Shown: positions 55,128 to 64,000 of the stretch, one piece after another | Layout: each line of letters opens with the position of its first letter | Position numbering within the stretch: position 1 is the first letter of the stretch | Source of the DNA: Bradyrhizobium sp. CB82 | GTDB taxonomy: Bacteria > Pseudomonadota > Alphaproteobacteria > Rhizobiales > Xanthobacteraceae | Direction of reading: 5' to 3' | DNA length: 64,000 nt | NCBI RefSeq assembly: GCF_029714405.1 | Contig: NZ_CP121651.1 | Location: 124,001 to 188,000, forward strand | Position numbers and translations under genes: made by a program | The notes under the pieces: model-generated | Database searches by the model: none | The model's input: only the letters and a program-made list of their open reading frames with translations | Told to the model about the DNA's origin: nothing

Positions 55128-58031
55128 CTAACGATGAGCCGGTTCAAGCAACTGCCGCTCGGCAAAATCCGCAAACGGCCCCGGCTCGCTCATGAGTTCT
55201 GCGTAGCTTCCCGCTTGCACGACTTTGCCGCGCAGGAGCATGACTATACGATCGGCATTGCGCACGGTGCTGAGGCGATGCGCGATCACAATCCGTGTGA
55301 TGCTCAATCGTTCCAGCGAGGTGCCGACGATGCTTTGGGTTTGGTTGTCGAGCGCGCTGGTTGCCTCATCAAACAGAAGAATCCGTGGTGAGCGCGCAAG
55401 AGCGCGGGCGATCAATACTCGCTGCCGCTGACCGCCTGACAGCGTACTCACGCCTTCCGCAACCAGCGTATGCATGCCCATCGGCATCTGCGCGATGTCG
55501 GCATCCAGTGCCGCCAGTCGGGCGGCCTCCCACGCCTTCTCCAGCGGCAAATCAACGCCGCCGCAAATGTTTTCGTAAAGGCTTCCGGTTGCGAGCTTGG
55601 TATCCTGCAGCACTACGCCAAGCTGCCGGCGCACGGCGCTGATGTCGAGCGTGTTGAGCGCCTTGCCGTCATAAAACACCGTGCCGGCTTCCGCCCGTTC
55701 AAAACCGAGCAGCAAACGAAAGAGCGACGATTTTCCGCTACCTGAGGGGCCGACGATCGCGACGTAGTCACCGGTCGCAATGCTTAGGCTGACGTCATCC
55801 AGGACCTTCGGCCCGCCTTTCGCATAGCGGAAGACGATGCCGGAAAGTTCGATCTCTCCAGATAGTTCTCCGGGCGATCGCCGTTCCTCAGAGATCTCGG
55901 CAGGAGTGGAAATCACGGGTTTCAGGCGGCTGAGGTGAGGAATTGCCACCAGTGATTCGCTAACGCTCGAGGCCCAACTGCCAATCGCGGCCGTGGCCTG
56001 TCCGAACGCTGCAAGAAAGCCAAGAAAAGCGCCGAGATCGAGCAGGATTTGACTGTTTGTGTAGGAGGCAAGCGCAAAAATGGTCAATGTCGCCAGCATC
56101 GGAAAGACGGTATCAAAGGTGCTCAGCGCGTTGGCCGCTCGCTGCGAGGCGATGAAATAGTGCCTTTGCACAGCAAATTGTTGCGACCATCGCGCTAACG
56201 CGCGCGCCGTTGCGCCTGCTACGCGCAGCTTGCCGACTCCTGCAATCAATTGCAGCACAAAGCCGCTGGCCTTGCCTTGCAGGTTGAAATGTCTGGTTTC
56301 GTAGTAGAGTCGCACGGCGCTCGTGGCAAGAATTGCAGCCGCTCTAATCATCGTGAGCAGCAGTGCAATGCTGCCCAGTCGGAGGTCATAGTAGAGCATC
56401 AGCCCAATGCTGAAGAGACAAAAGAACGAGGCCGTAAAGCCGCCCAGCACACGTCCGGTGAAGATCCGGCGAGTGGCGTCGATGCCCATGGCGCGATCGA
56501 CCAAATCGCCGCTCGTATATTCGCGAAACAGAGAGGTGGGTAGGCGGAGCAGTCGGTCGATCAGCGCGGCCTGCAGCTTATAGTCGAGCAGACCTTCGAG
56601 CCTTAACGTAACTCGTCCTTGCATCATCTGCAGACTGGTGATCGCCACAGCGGTGACCGTCAGCGCAAGCGCACAAACAACGAGCTGATCGATCTCGGTG
56701 CGCGGGATAACCGAATTGACCAGGACATTGGTGAGCAATGGCGGAATCAGCGACAGTAGCCCGATTGCAATAACCGCCAACCCGATGCGCGCGACGCTGC
56801 CGGAAACGCCTCGCATCGCAAAGGCAAGCAGATCGCGATATTGGAGCGGGCGGGACGGCAACACTGGATAGAAAGTGATGGCCTCCGGTTTGAGCTCGCC
56901 GGCAACGGAGCGATCGACCGAACGATGTCTTCCATCTTTTGGGTCGAACATCGTGTAGGTGTTCGCCCGATTGCGCACCAGAGCCACTGGACTGCGTTCG
57001 TCTCCATGCCAACCGAGGAGCGGTCCAGCATCGGTCTTCCACCAGACATCGCGCAGGAGCACCCGGCGGATCCGCAATTGGGCTGTGCGAGCGATCTCCA
57101 GAATTTCACTGAAGGCCTGTCTTGCGGGTTGAGCGCGCTGCGAAAGCGTAATCGGTACGCCCAGTTCTTGTCCGACAACGCGGCAACTGCAAAGCAGCGG
57201 GTCTGCCGGGTCGAATTCGGATTGCGCACGATCGGCCTTTCTGACCACGACATCAGACAGCCGCTCAAACGAGTCGAGCGTTTGCGACACAATGAGTTCG
57301 CCGCGCCGGACTAGTCGTTCGCGCTCTCGAACGGTTCCCTCTGCCAGGCTGCGCTCAAGATGGGCAACAACTGCTATTTGGAATCGATCAATCGCGGACC
57401 AGAGAACCAGGGCATCTGGCGGATTCGGGTCGAGACGCAATTTGCACCCGTGCTCGCCGGCTTCCACCCACACCCCACCGGTCAAAGGAAAGGGGGGCTG
57501 CCCGGGAGCGAAGCTCGAGCCGAGGTTCATGAGCTTTACTGTCCCGGTTTCGAGGTGTGCCCACAGCAGGTTCCGGATCGGACTGCGACGGCGCTCGCCC
57601 GGGTGCAGTTCAATTGCCTCAACGCTCACCAGCTCAGAAATGGCTTCGTTTGCCGCCGAGCGGACCATGAGCGTCGCCAGTTGGGCAATCCAGCCGGACA
57701 CAGGACCAAAGGATGCTGCACTGCGCGGCACCTCGAAAAGCGCAGTCCCAGGAGGCCCGACGGCGATGATTTGCAGCCGGCTGCCCGAGGTTTCGCAGGC
57801 ATTGTGCAGGTCCAGAATGCTTTCGCCGGTATCGACGCGAAATAAATGCTGGCGCGTGCCTGTCGGCTGTACTGCAAACAAATCGACGTGACCGGTAGCC
57901 ACTTGAAGAACGTGTTCGTGGTCGCTGAGAAGCATCGGGCGACGCGCATCGAGCGCCGTCCGGTGTAACAGACCGATCGGCACCTCGCGTTGGTGCCCAA
58001 CGAAATTCTCGCTGACAAATCGATCCGTCAT
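55128..58031 (-). CDS. NHLM-type ABC transporter, ATP-binding/permease subunit without peptidase
   Basis: A 967-residue inner-membrane exporter. The first about 400 residues (MTDRFVSENFVGHQREV...) form a cytoplasmic domain typical of the second NHLM bacteriocin ABC subunit (TIGR03797 type). A six-span ABC membrane domain follows (about 410-700). The nucleotide-binding domain has Walker A GPSGSGKSS, signature LSGGQRQR and Walker B ILLFDEATSALD, then the switch His in IAHRLST. ATG 58031 overlaps the stop of the peptidase-ABC gene (ATGA). It probably forms a heterodimer with that protein to export the GG peptides. Confidence 0.88.
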   Translation of the reverse strand: MTDRFVSENFVGHQREVPIGLLHRTALDARRPMLLSDHEHVLQVATGHVDLFAVQPTGTRQHLFRVDTGESILDLHNACETSGSRLQIIAVGPPGTALFEVPRSAASFGPVSGWIAQLATLMVRSAANEAISELVSVEAIELHPGERRRSPIRNLLWAHLETGTVKLMNLGSSFAPGQPPFPLTGGVWVEAGEHGCKLRLDPNPPDALVLWSAIDRFQIAVVAHLERSLAEGTVRERERLVRRGELIVSQTLDSFERLSDVVVRKADRAQSEFDPADPLLCSCRVVGQELGVPITLSQRAQPARQAFSEILEIARTAQLRIRRVLLRDVWWKTDAGPLLGWHGDERSPVALVRNRANTYTMFDPKDGRHRSVDRSVAGELKPEAITFYPVLPSRPLQYRDLLAFAMRGVSGSVARIGLAVIAIGLLSLIPPLLTNVLVNSVIPRTEIDQLVVCALALTVTAVAITSLQMMQGRVTLRLEGLLDYKLQAALIDRLLRLPTSLFREYTSGDLVDRAMGIDATRRIFTGRVLGGFTASFFCLFSIGLMLYYDLRLGSIALLLTMIRAAAILATSAVRLYYETRHFNLQGKASGFVLQLIAGVGKLRVAGATARALARWSQQFAVQRHYFIASQRAANALSTFDTVFPMLATLTIFALASYTNSQILLDLGAFLGFLAAFGQATAAIGSWASSVSESLVAIPHLSRLKPVISTPAEISEERRSPGELSGEIELSGIVFRYAKGGPKVLDDVSLSIATGDYVAIVGPSGSGKSSLFRLLLGFERAEAGTVFYDGKALNTLDISAVRRQLGVVLQDTKLATGSLYENICGGVDLPLEKAWEAARLAALDADIAQMPMGMHTLVAEGVSTLSGGQRQRVLIARALARSPRILLFDEATSALDNQTQSIVGTSLERLSITRIVIAHRLSTVRNADRIVMLLRGKVVQAGSYAELMSEPGPFADFAERQLLEPAHR

Positions 58032-60250
58032 TCGCGCGCCACCAGTTTGGCATAGGAGCCCTGAAGCGCATGAAGCTGCTCATGCGTGCCGCGCTCAACG
58101 ATGCGACCACGTTCGAGCACGATGATCTCGTCGCAATCGCGTATCGTGCTCAAGCGGTGGGCGATGATGATGCAGCTGCAGCCTCGGCGCCGCAAGTTGT
58201 CGTCGATGGATTTTTCCGTGATCGGATCAAGTGCAGCCGTCGCCTCATCCAACACAAGGATCGAGGGATTGCAAACCAGAGCTCGGGCGATTTCGATGCG
58301 CTGACGCTGACCACCGCTGAAGTTCGTACCCCCCTCATTGACGTGGCAGTCATAGTTGCCCGGTCTGATCGCGAGGTCTTGATGAATCAGCGCGTCCTTG
58401 GCCGCTGTCAGCAGGTGGCGCTCATCGGTTGTCGAATCCCAGAGCGTCAAATTGTCTCGCGCGGTTCCCTCAAACAGAAAGACGTCCTGGTCGACATAGG
58501 CGACGGAGTTCGCAAAAATGTCCGCAGGGACGTCCGTCAGCCTCCATCCATCAAAACGAATTTCGCCGGACCAAGGTTTGTACAGTCCGCAGATCAGTTT
58601 GCCGAGGGTTGATTTTCCGCTGCCCGACACGCCAACGAGTGCCACACGCGAACCGGCAGGGATCACCAGCGAAAGATCCGCCAAAAGGGGCGGTTCGAGC
58701 ACCGAATAGCCGAAGCTGATGTTGTGAAGTTCGACTCGGCCGGTAAGCTTGGGCGGCAAGTCACCCGCATGTGTCGGCGGTTGCGGCGCTAGCGGGTACC
58801 GGTAGACATCCTCGAGCCGTTCGAGCGCTCCCTTGATGGTTTGCAGGCCGCCGAAATAGTTCACGAGGTTGACGAAAGGCTCGGAGAAACTCAATGCTAA
58901 GGATTGGAAGGCCACGAGGCTTCCCAGTGTCAGCGAGCCCTGAATGACCCGCAAGCCTCCGACACCAAGAATCGCTGCGACCATGAGGCCTGAGAGCAGG
59001 GTCGGGACCATATCCAATATGATTGCGGAGGCGCCGATCCTCTGTTCGGCGTTGAGTGTTTTGGCTTGAAGACCGGCCCACCGGCCGAAGGCGTCGTCTT
59101 CCAATCCACTTGCTTTGATGGTTTCGATAGTCCGCACCATGCTCACGGTCGCTCCGAGCAGCTTTCCCTGATCGAGCGCTAGCCGATAACTCAGTTCCTG
59201 GCGGCGTGAAGCGACAAGCCGCAGGAGAAGAACATTTATCAAAGAGATTGCGACGCAAAGCGCGGTCAGGCTAACGTCGTAGACGGCCATGGCCGCGGCG
59301 AACAACACCACCGACATCAGGCTGAGCGCATTGGCGGCAATGCCGCTTGAAAGCAGCCGGGCGATCTGTTCGTTGGCTGCAATACGGCCTGCAATGTCCC
59401 CGGCGTGACGTTGGGTGAAGAATTCCAGCGGCAGCGTCATGAGGCGCCACAGAAAGCGGCTGGTCATCACGACGGCGAGCTTGGTCTGCAGCCGCAATAG
59501 CAGCGATTGGCGTATGATGGTCAGAACGGCCCGGAAGGCCGCCGTCAGCGCCATGCCGATCAGGAGCGGCACAAGCCAGCTGCGCATGTGCTGGATCAAA
59601 ATGTCATCAACAAAGATTTTTGAGAATCCCGCGGCAACGATATTGGGCAAGACCGTGGCGATGCTGACAATAACTAGCAGGGCCACCGCCTCCTTTGATT
59701 GGCGCAACTCACGCATGAGCAGGCCGATGCCCTTCGGTTTGCTGCCGACCTTTTCGAACCTTTCGCCCCGCTCAAACACCAGGACAACGCCGGTGAAGGC
59801 GAGATCAAGCTCGACCAGATCGATCCGGCGACGCCCGCTGGCGGGGTCGTTTATGTAGGCGCGCTTTCTATCAATTCGTTCCAGGACGACGAAGTGGTTG
59901 AAGTTCCAGTGGATGATGCAAGGCGTTGGAATCTCGGCAAGTGCCGGAGGTTCGACGCTATAGCCCTTCGCCGTCAGCCCGTATCGGCGCGCCGCTCTAA
60001 TGATGTTGCTCGCCTTGCTGCCGTCGCGTGATACGCCGCATGCGATACGAAGCTCCTCCAACGGAATCCACGCACCGTAATAGCCGAGTATGATGCCAAG
60101 CGCTGCCGCACCGCATTCGACGGCTTCCATCTGCAGTATGATGGGTGTCCGCTGGGTGCGTCGGTGCGGCAACCAGCTCGCCATGCGGCTGACGTAAGAT
60201 TTGGGCCGGCCGCGCTTGCTGGTTAGCTCGTTTGGAGAAGGCTTATCCAT
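58028..60250 (-). CDS. NHLM-type peptidase-containing ABC transporter (C39)
   Basis: A 740-residue exporter that cuts double-glycine leaders and transports the core. The N-terminal C39 peptidase has the oxyanion Gln40, catalytic Cys46 (MEAVECGAAAL), His119 (FNHFVVLE) and Asp135 (YINDPASG). A membrane domain (about 185-460) and an ATPase domain follow: Walker A GVSGSGKST, signature NFSGGQRQR, Walker B ILVLDEATAALD, switch His in IAHRLST. This fits the TIGR03796 type. All catalytic residues are present. The start ATG 60250 overlaps the adaptor's stop by 8 bp. It is the only C39 protein in the window and the best candidate to process all seven GG precursors. Confidence 0.92.
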   Translation of the reverse strand: MDKPSPNELTSKRGRPKSYVSRMASWLPHRRTQRTPIILQMEAVECGAAALGIILGYYGAWIPLEELRIACGVSRDGSKASNIIRAARRYGLTAKGYSVEPPALAEIPTPCIIHWNFNHFVVLERIDRKRAYINDPASGRRRIDLVELDLAFTGVVLVFERGERFEKVGSKPKGIGLLMRELRQSKEAVALLVIVSIATVLPNIVAAGFSKIFVDDILIQHMRSWLVPLLIGMALTAAFRAVLTIIRQSLLLRLQTKLAVVMTSRFLWRLMTLPLEFFTQRHAGDIAGRIAANEQIARLLSSGIAANALSLMSVVLFAAAMAVYDVSLTALCVAISLINVLLLRLVASRRQELSYRLALDQGKLLGATVSMVRTIETIKASGLEDDAFGRWAGLQAKTLNAEQRIGASAIILDMVPTLLSGLMVAAILGVGGLRVIQGSLTLGSLVAFQSLALSFSEPFVNLVNYFGGLQTIKGALERLEDVYRYPLAPQPPTHAGDLPPKLTGRVELHNISFGYSVLEPPLLADLSLVIPAGSRVALVGVSGSGKSTLGKLICGLYKPWSGEIRFDGWRLTDVPADIFANSVAYVDQDVFLFEGTARDNLTLWDSTTDERHLLTAAKDALIHQDLAIRPGNYDCHVNEGGTNFSGGQRQRIEIARALVCNPSILVLDEATAALDPITEKSIDDNLRRRGCSCIIIAHRLSTIRDCDEIIVLERGRIVERGTHEQLHALQGSYAKLVARE

Positions 60251-61553
60251 CAATTCCCGTGAGGTGCTTGAGCAGGGGGATCACCAGATCGAGGGGACGC
60301 TGCCGGCGAGTTGTGATCTCGGCCCGCGCCAACGTTCCGCTCGTGAGATGAATTTTCGGCCCCTCGCCAACGGCCCATCGATATCCGGTTACAGTGGAGG
60401 CGTCTTCATCGAGCGCAACCATCGCGGCGTAGGGTGCACCGTCGTGCGAGAAGCGTGAAACCAGGCTTTCGTTATGCAGCAGCGCAGCCATGCCTTGCGG
60501 CGTCATTGGGAAATCAGAGATGCTGACCACGTTGCCCAGCATCATGCCAAATTCCTCGCGCTTCACCGTGCTCGGTTCGAGTTGCACCTGCATGCCAGGC
60601 TTGATCTGTTTACCCCGTTCGGCTGGAACATAGACGACGGCTTGAAGCTTGGCGCCTTCGCTTTCGATTGCAATCACCGGTGTGCCGATGGCTAGCACCG
60701 AACCGGGCGAAATCTTTACTTCCAAAACGCGCCCGTCCATCGGGCTGATCACTTGGGTGTTCTGGCTCAGCTGTTCGGCAGCGGCATTCATTTGCCGCCG
60801 GGCCTCATTGAGGGCAAACTCGGACTGCTGAATTTCGCGCCCGCGCTCCGTTTCCAGGTCCGTCTTCTGCGACCGCAACTTTAAAATCTCGTTTTGGGCG
60901 TCAGTACGGCGCTGTTGCGCATCGGTCAGCTCCTGGCGTCGCTCTTCGAGATTGCGCCGCGTCGTGTATCCCTTGGCCAGCAAATCCTCGAGGTTTTTGA
61001 CGTCGACGGTGAGATAATCGAGACGTTGGCTCGTTGCCTTGATCACCTGTTGCAGGGCGATTTCAAGTTTTGCAAAGTTCTGGCTCTTGGCGGCGAGCTC
61101 GCTTGCAGCTTTCGATACCCGATCGGCATGCTCCCGCTGGCGTTCATGAAAGACTTCGGTGGCAGCGTTGTGCTTTTGCTGGATTTCGGTTTGAACGATC
61201 TGGGCGATGGGTTGGTCCTTGTTGACGTGATCGCCCACCGTGACTGCGACCGACTGCAGCCGTCCGGCAGCGGCGGATACGGCGTCGACGACCTTACCGC
61301 CACTGCCGATCAGGATTCCCTCGCCCGATACGCGAGTGGGCACGCGCCCGAAGATGCCCCACAGCACGGCCGCCACAAGCGCAATGCACAGCACAAGGGT
61401 GAGAATCCAGTCAGCGGGCTTGGTGATAACAACGAGATGATCGAGCTGCTCGGGAGACGCAGCCCGGTCAAGGGCCGCGGCGCGAAACGCCCGTTGCGGC
61501 CCCTCGGTCATGCTCCTATGCTCCGGCTTTGGGAGCGGTTCAGACGCCGACAT
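60243..61553 (-). CDS. HlyD-type membrane-fusion adaptor (NHLM secretion protein)
   Basis: A 436-residue periplasmic adaptor, first gene of the export operon. One membrane span lies at about residues 49-68 (WILTLVLCIALVAAVLWGIF). The lipoyl/barrel half starts VSGEGILIGSGGKVVDAV. A long coiled coil covers about 120-270 (NLEERRQELTDAQQRRTDAQ), and then the second half with VISPMDGRVLEVKISPGSVL. It should link the ABC pair to the outer membrane. No TolC-like gene is in the window. ATG 61553 is chosen; ATG 61511 is an alternative. Matches the TIGR03794 type by layout. Confidence 0.88.
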   Translation of the reverse strand: MSASEPLPKPEHRSMTEGPQRAFRAAALDRAASPEQLDHLVVITKPADWILTLVLCIALVAAVLWGIFGRVPTRVSGEGILIGSGGKVVDAVSAAAGRLQSVAVTVGDHVNKDQPIAQIVQTEIQQKHNAATEVFHERQREHADRVSKAASELAAKSQNFAKLEIALQQVIKATSQRLDYLTVDVKNLEDLLAKGYTTRRNLEERRQELTDAQQRRTDAQNEILKLRSQKTDLETERGREIQQSEFALNEARRQMNAAAEQLSQNTQVISPMDGRVLEVKISPGSVLAIGTPVIAIESEGAKLQAVVYVPAERGKQIKPGMQVQLEPSTVKREEFGMMLGNVVSISDFPMTPQGMAALLHNESLVSRFSHDGAPYAAMVALDEDASTVTGYRWAVGEGPKIHLTSGTLARAEITTRRQRPLDLVIPLLKHLTGIDG

Positions 61554-61654
61554 ATCTGCACGCAAAGCAAGTGTGAACTGAAGTCGACGATGCCCGATCT
61601 TTGCACAGAAACAACTATCTAACAATAAGGGTGGCAGGGGAGGGACCAATTGGG

Positions 61655-62182
61655 ATGCACGGGCTGATCGGCACCACGAGATTTTCGTTCCCAGCGCGAG
61701 CGCACCGAAAGATGCTGGCGGCAAGCTTGGGGCTTGGGCTGTTCCTAACCAGTGTGTGCTGCGCTGGCGTCCTGTCCGAGAGCGATTTCAGGCAGGCCGA
61801 GAGCCTTAGGCCGCTCTTTGCCAACCTCATGAACGACCTTGTCGCAACCGCAAAGCGCCCCGATGTTTCCAGCGGCGACGCCGACTGTGTTAACTCGACT
61901 ATCCGGGAACTTCTTCAGATCTCCGACGAACTGGTTAGTTATGAGTATCTGATCACGATGGAGAAAGATCTGACCGACTTTGGCGACAAAAATCCAATGC
62001 GGGATATCGTCAAGTTTGCCGTCGACAAAAGCAGCACGATCCTGATCAGCGAAAGAAGACGGTTAGTTCAGATATCCGAGCGGTGTACCAAATATCCGTT
62101 GGGGCAAGGCAAGATTGAGCAGGCCGTAACCATCATCGACACGACGACAGGCATATTGGCTTCTATTCGAGCTCGCCTTTGA
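61655..62182 (+). CDS. Secreted hypothetical protein next to the exporter
   Basis: A 175-residue protein divergent from the export operon, about 100 bp away. It has an N-terminal hydrophobic segment (MLAASLGLGLFLTSVCCAGV), possibly a lipoprotein or Sec signal, then a helical mature part with two Cys (SGDADCVNSTIRE, ISERCTKYPLG). GGGAGGG lies about 10 bases before the ATG. No family recognised. By position it might be an accessory or immunity protein; there is no direct evidence. Confidence 0.65.
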   Translation: MHGLIGTTRFSFPARAHRKMLAASLGLGLFLTSVCCAGVLSESDFRQAESLRPLFANLMNDLVATAKRPDVSSGDADCVNSTIRELLQISDELVSYEYLITMEKDLTDFGDKNPMRDIVKFAVDKSSTILISERRRLVQISERCTKYPLGQGKIEQAVTIIDTTTGILASIRARL

Positions 62183-62249
62183 CCCGGGGCGAGAAAGAGC
62201 GCCCGCGCAGTAAGCGATCTCCACGTCCGGAGATGACAGCGAAGGACTA

Positions 62250-62465
62250 TTTGCAGATCCGCTTGGGACAAAAGCGCGCCCAGATCAGCCCAGTGAGTAG
62301 CAGAGCACCATCGAGAACACCTTGATGGCGCTTTTTGTAAACCGGCGGCTCCAACCCTCCGGCGATGTAGGACCTGACTGTCTTTCGATCGACACCAAGT
62401 TGCTGGGCGCAGGTGCTAACCGACAGACTTGGCGATGCAAATCCAGGATCATGACAAGTTCCCCG
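62250..62465 (-). pseudogene. IS21-family IstA, N-terminal fragment
   Basis: On the minus strand it reads ELVMILDLHRQ, then after a frameshift at about 62433 SVSTCAQQLGVDRKTVRSYI and AGGLEPPVYKKR, the N-terminal HTH of IstA transposases. The rest is missing. Confidence 0.7.
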
Positions 62466-62739
62466 AGTTTGATCGCCGCGCCCTCCCTGCTGCCTGCGGC
62501 AGCAGCGTCAACGTCTCGGCGCCGGCCGACCATCCTGGGCATGCCGTGGACGGTCGGTCGTTACGAAAATTGGAATTTCAAACGCCACAAGTGGGGAGAA
62601 TTAGTATGCCACTCACACAATGATCAGGCCGGTCTGCCTGCTCGATCGGCGGCCCCACGCTCCCGCGCGATAACTTATCGGAGATTCCCGTCGGGGTTGG
62701 CCCGCTTGCCACCGCTGGGAGCGGGGGTATATTTTGTCG

Positions 62740-63219
62740 ATGGCTGTCAGCTCGCCCGATCTGAAAGCGTTTTTACTTGCGACACCGTTCTTCGGTGGAC
62801 TCTCAGACGCGAGTTGCGATCTCTTGGTCTCAATGCTGGTCGAGCGCCGCTTCGACGTCGGTGACACTGTCGTGGCGGAAGGAGAACCGGGCCGCTCAAT
62901 GTTCGTTGTTCATTCCGGCGAGCTTGTGGTGAGCAAACTCGGTAGCTCGGGGCGCATAATTCGCATGGCGAGTCTTGGGCCGGGTGACTTTTTTGGCGAA
63001 ATGACGCTTATCGAGATGCAGAACCGATCAGCGACCATCGTCGCGCAGAGCCCAACCCTGCTGTACGAGATCACGGCTCGACAACTCTACGCGTACTACA
63101 AGGCGGACATCTACGCGTATGTGATGGTGATGCAGAATATCAACCGCGAGCTTTGTCGGCGGCTTCGCCGCGCCGACAATCGCATTGCGGAGCTGCAGAT
63201 GCGTCACGCGAGTCAATGA
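62740..63219 (+). CDS. Cyclic-nucleotide-binding-domain protein without DNA-binding domain
   Basis: A 159-residue protein made of one cNMP-binding domain (about residues 10-135): FLLATPFFGGLSDASCDLLV, VVAEGEPGRSMFVVHSGEL and the phosphate-binding cassette region LGPGDFFGEMTLIEMQNRSA with the conserved Gly-Glu and a following Arg. A helical tail (INRELCRRLRRADNRIAELQ) follows, but no HTH. It therefore cannot bind DNA as CRP does and may act by protein contact. A TTG at 62734 has better spacing to the GGGGG site and is an alternative start. Genes of this type occur beside NHLM exporters. Confidence 0.85.
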   Translation: MAVSSPDLKAFLLATPFFGGLSDASCDLLVSMLVERRFDVGDTVVAEGEPGRSMFVVHSGELVVSKLGSSGRIIRMASLGPGDFFGEMTLIEMQNRSATIVAQSPTLLYEITARQLYAYYKADIYAYVMVMQNINRELCRRLRRADNRIAELQMRHASQ

Positions 63220-64000
63220 CGAAGTGACGTTTGTGTCCGGTCTCGGTGCGCAGGGACATCGCGTGCGAAAAGGCAACCAAGTATGCGCCTATTGCGTGCG
63301 GCGGATGGAGCAGACCACGCCGCAGTCTTACTAGGCCGCCATTCGCGGCGGGCGCAGTATTCAGGAGCGGCTCGTCATCATTGAGCGCCAAATAGTAGGG
63401 TCGATACAGACCAGCCAGGAGACGTAGGCGCACATTAACCAGATCTTTCGAGCGTTCGTCGAGCCGTGCGCATCGCTCCAACCTGTCAGGCCCGCGGGCT
63501 GAGATTGCGGCGGTATATTGGTGTTGCTGCGGCGGCTTATAGGTCAGAGGATCTGCGGTTTCCTATTGAGGCGCGCCACAGGCAAGGCGCTGCGGCCCCA
63601 AGATGAAGCAGGTCTTGTCACCACTCGACAGCCACATCGCGTTGCAGCGCGAGACAAAAGCCCCTGGAGGAACAGGATCCCATCCCGATGAATCAACCTT
63701 CGCGATCTGCGCTCGAAATGCAAAAGACCCGCTAGGGCCTTGAGCATGGGAGATGTCATCTGCGGGCTCAAGGCCCCGAGGGAGCAAGTACCTCCCTCTC
63801 CACGTTCCACTCCCTTCTATGGGAGAGTTTAGAAGACCTCCGTCAAGGAAGCCCATAACGAACGGAAACCATTGGCAGGAGCTATCCAGCCAGCAAGCCT
63901 GTCCTTTTTAGACGTTCGATTGCAATGGGCCATGGATAAGCCCCTGGGGAGCTCTAGCTTCAATCACGTCATCGATTATGTCCCCGCGTTGGTGTAGCTG
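63220..64000. other. Right-hand intergenic stretch
   Basis: No supported gene. Frames on the minus strand (63140-63481, 63563-63856) have protein-like stretches (RLLAGLYRPYYLALNDDEPL; KTCFILGPQRLACGAPQ at the end of the second), but no starts, ribosome sites or families I can defend. Confidence 0.35.

Noticed and set aside
63140..63856. Minus-strand genes at the right edge
   Set aside because: Stretches look protein-like, but one overlaps the cNMP gene and neither has a start, ribosome site or recognisable family.

Overview
The window looks like accessory DNA from a Bradyrhizobium-like alphaproteobacterium (Nitrobacteraceae). I infer this from the high GC content, the many very short proteins of kinds typical of that group (DUF6894-like and DUF6680-like proteins, 40-75-residue orphans), and the mix of IS110, IS1182, IS256, IS630, IS5, IS701 and IS21 material. 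No rRNA, complete tRNA, replication or core ribosomal gene is present. Many genes are broken, so this is a decaying, IS-rich region with several intact islands.

Layout. 1-5.5 kb: an IS256 copy cut by the window edge, a frameshifted IS110, an epoxide hydrolase and an intact IS1182-type element. 5.6-19.4 kb: a four-GAF histidine kinase, a ParB-domain protein, a Tat-exported hydrolase, an IS701 fragment next to a broken phospholipase-A2-like gene, a diiron-type MBL protein, a class III cyclase with TPRs, a frameshifted methyltransferase and a TrpX-type binding protein. 19.5-21.6 kb: orphan small genes lying between two halves of a split SRAP gene. 21.7-27.4 kb: a 1403-residue NACHT-type STAND ATPase with a C-terminal PD-(D/E)XK-like nuclease, then small membrane proteins and a 3' tRNA-Lys fragment that looks like an attachment site. 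27.9-34 kb: a molybdopterin oxidoreductase broken by an amber codon, several decayed genes and a GH13 glucosidase. 35.5-37 kb: a complete IS256 element with a 9-bp target duplication. 37.3-38.9 kb: an ATP-grasp peptide maturase with its own double-glycine precursor. 40.7-44.5 kb: divergent caspase/DUF4399 and SUMF1/secreted-protein pairs. 44.5-45.5 kb: IS630. 47-53.7 kb: an array of six double-glycine-leader peptide genes, mixed with remnants and duplicated with an IS5 fragment. 55.1-61.6 kb: an overlapping three-gene export operon (HlyD-type adaptor, C39 peptidase-ABC, second ABC) of the NHLM type, followed by a secreted protein and a cyclic-nucleotide-binding protein.

How it may work together. 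The C39 peptidase of the exporter is the obvious candidate to cut the double-glycine leaders and secrete the peptides. All six array genes share an upstream module containing a CRP/FNR-like palindrome (GTGA-N6-TCAC), and four of them are followed by a strong hairpin of one shared type. The ATP-grasp precursor 20 kb away has a perfect TGTGA-N6-TCACA site and also carries a GG leader, so it may use the same exporter and a similar regulator. The array lacks any recognisable lanthionine, radical-SAM or YcaO enzyme. Its cores are Asn/Gly/Ala/Val-rich and almost free of Cys, which suggests unmodified bacteriocin-like or self-assembling peptides. This is the most interesting system in the window; the NACHT-nuclease protein is second.
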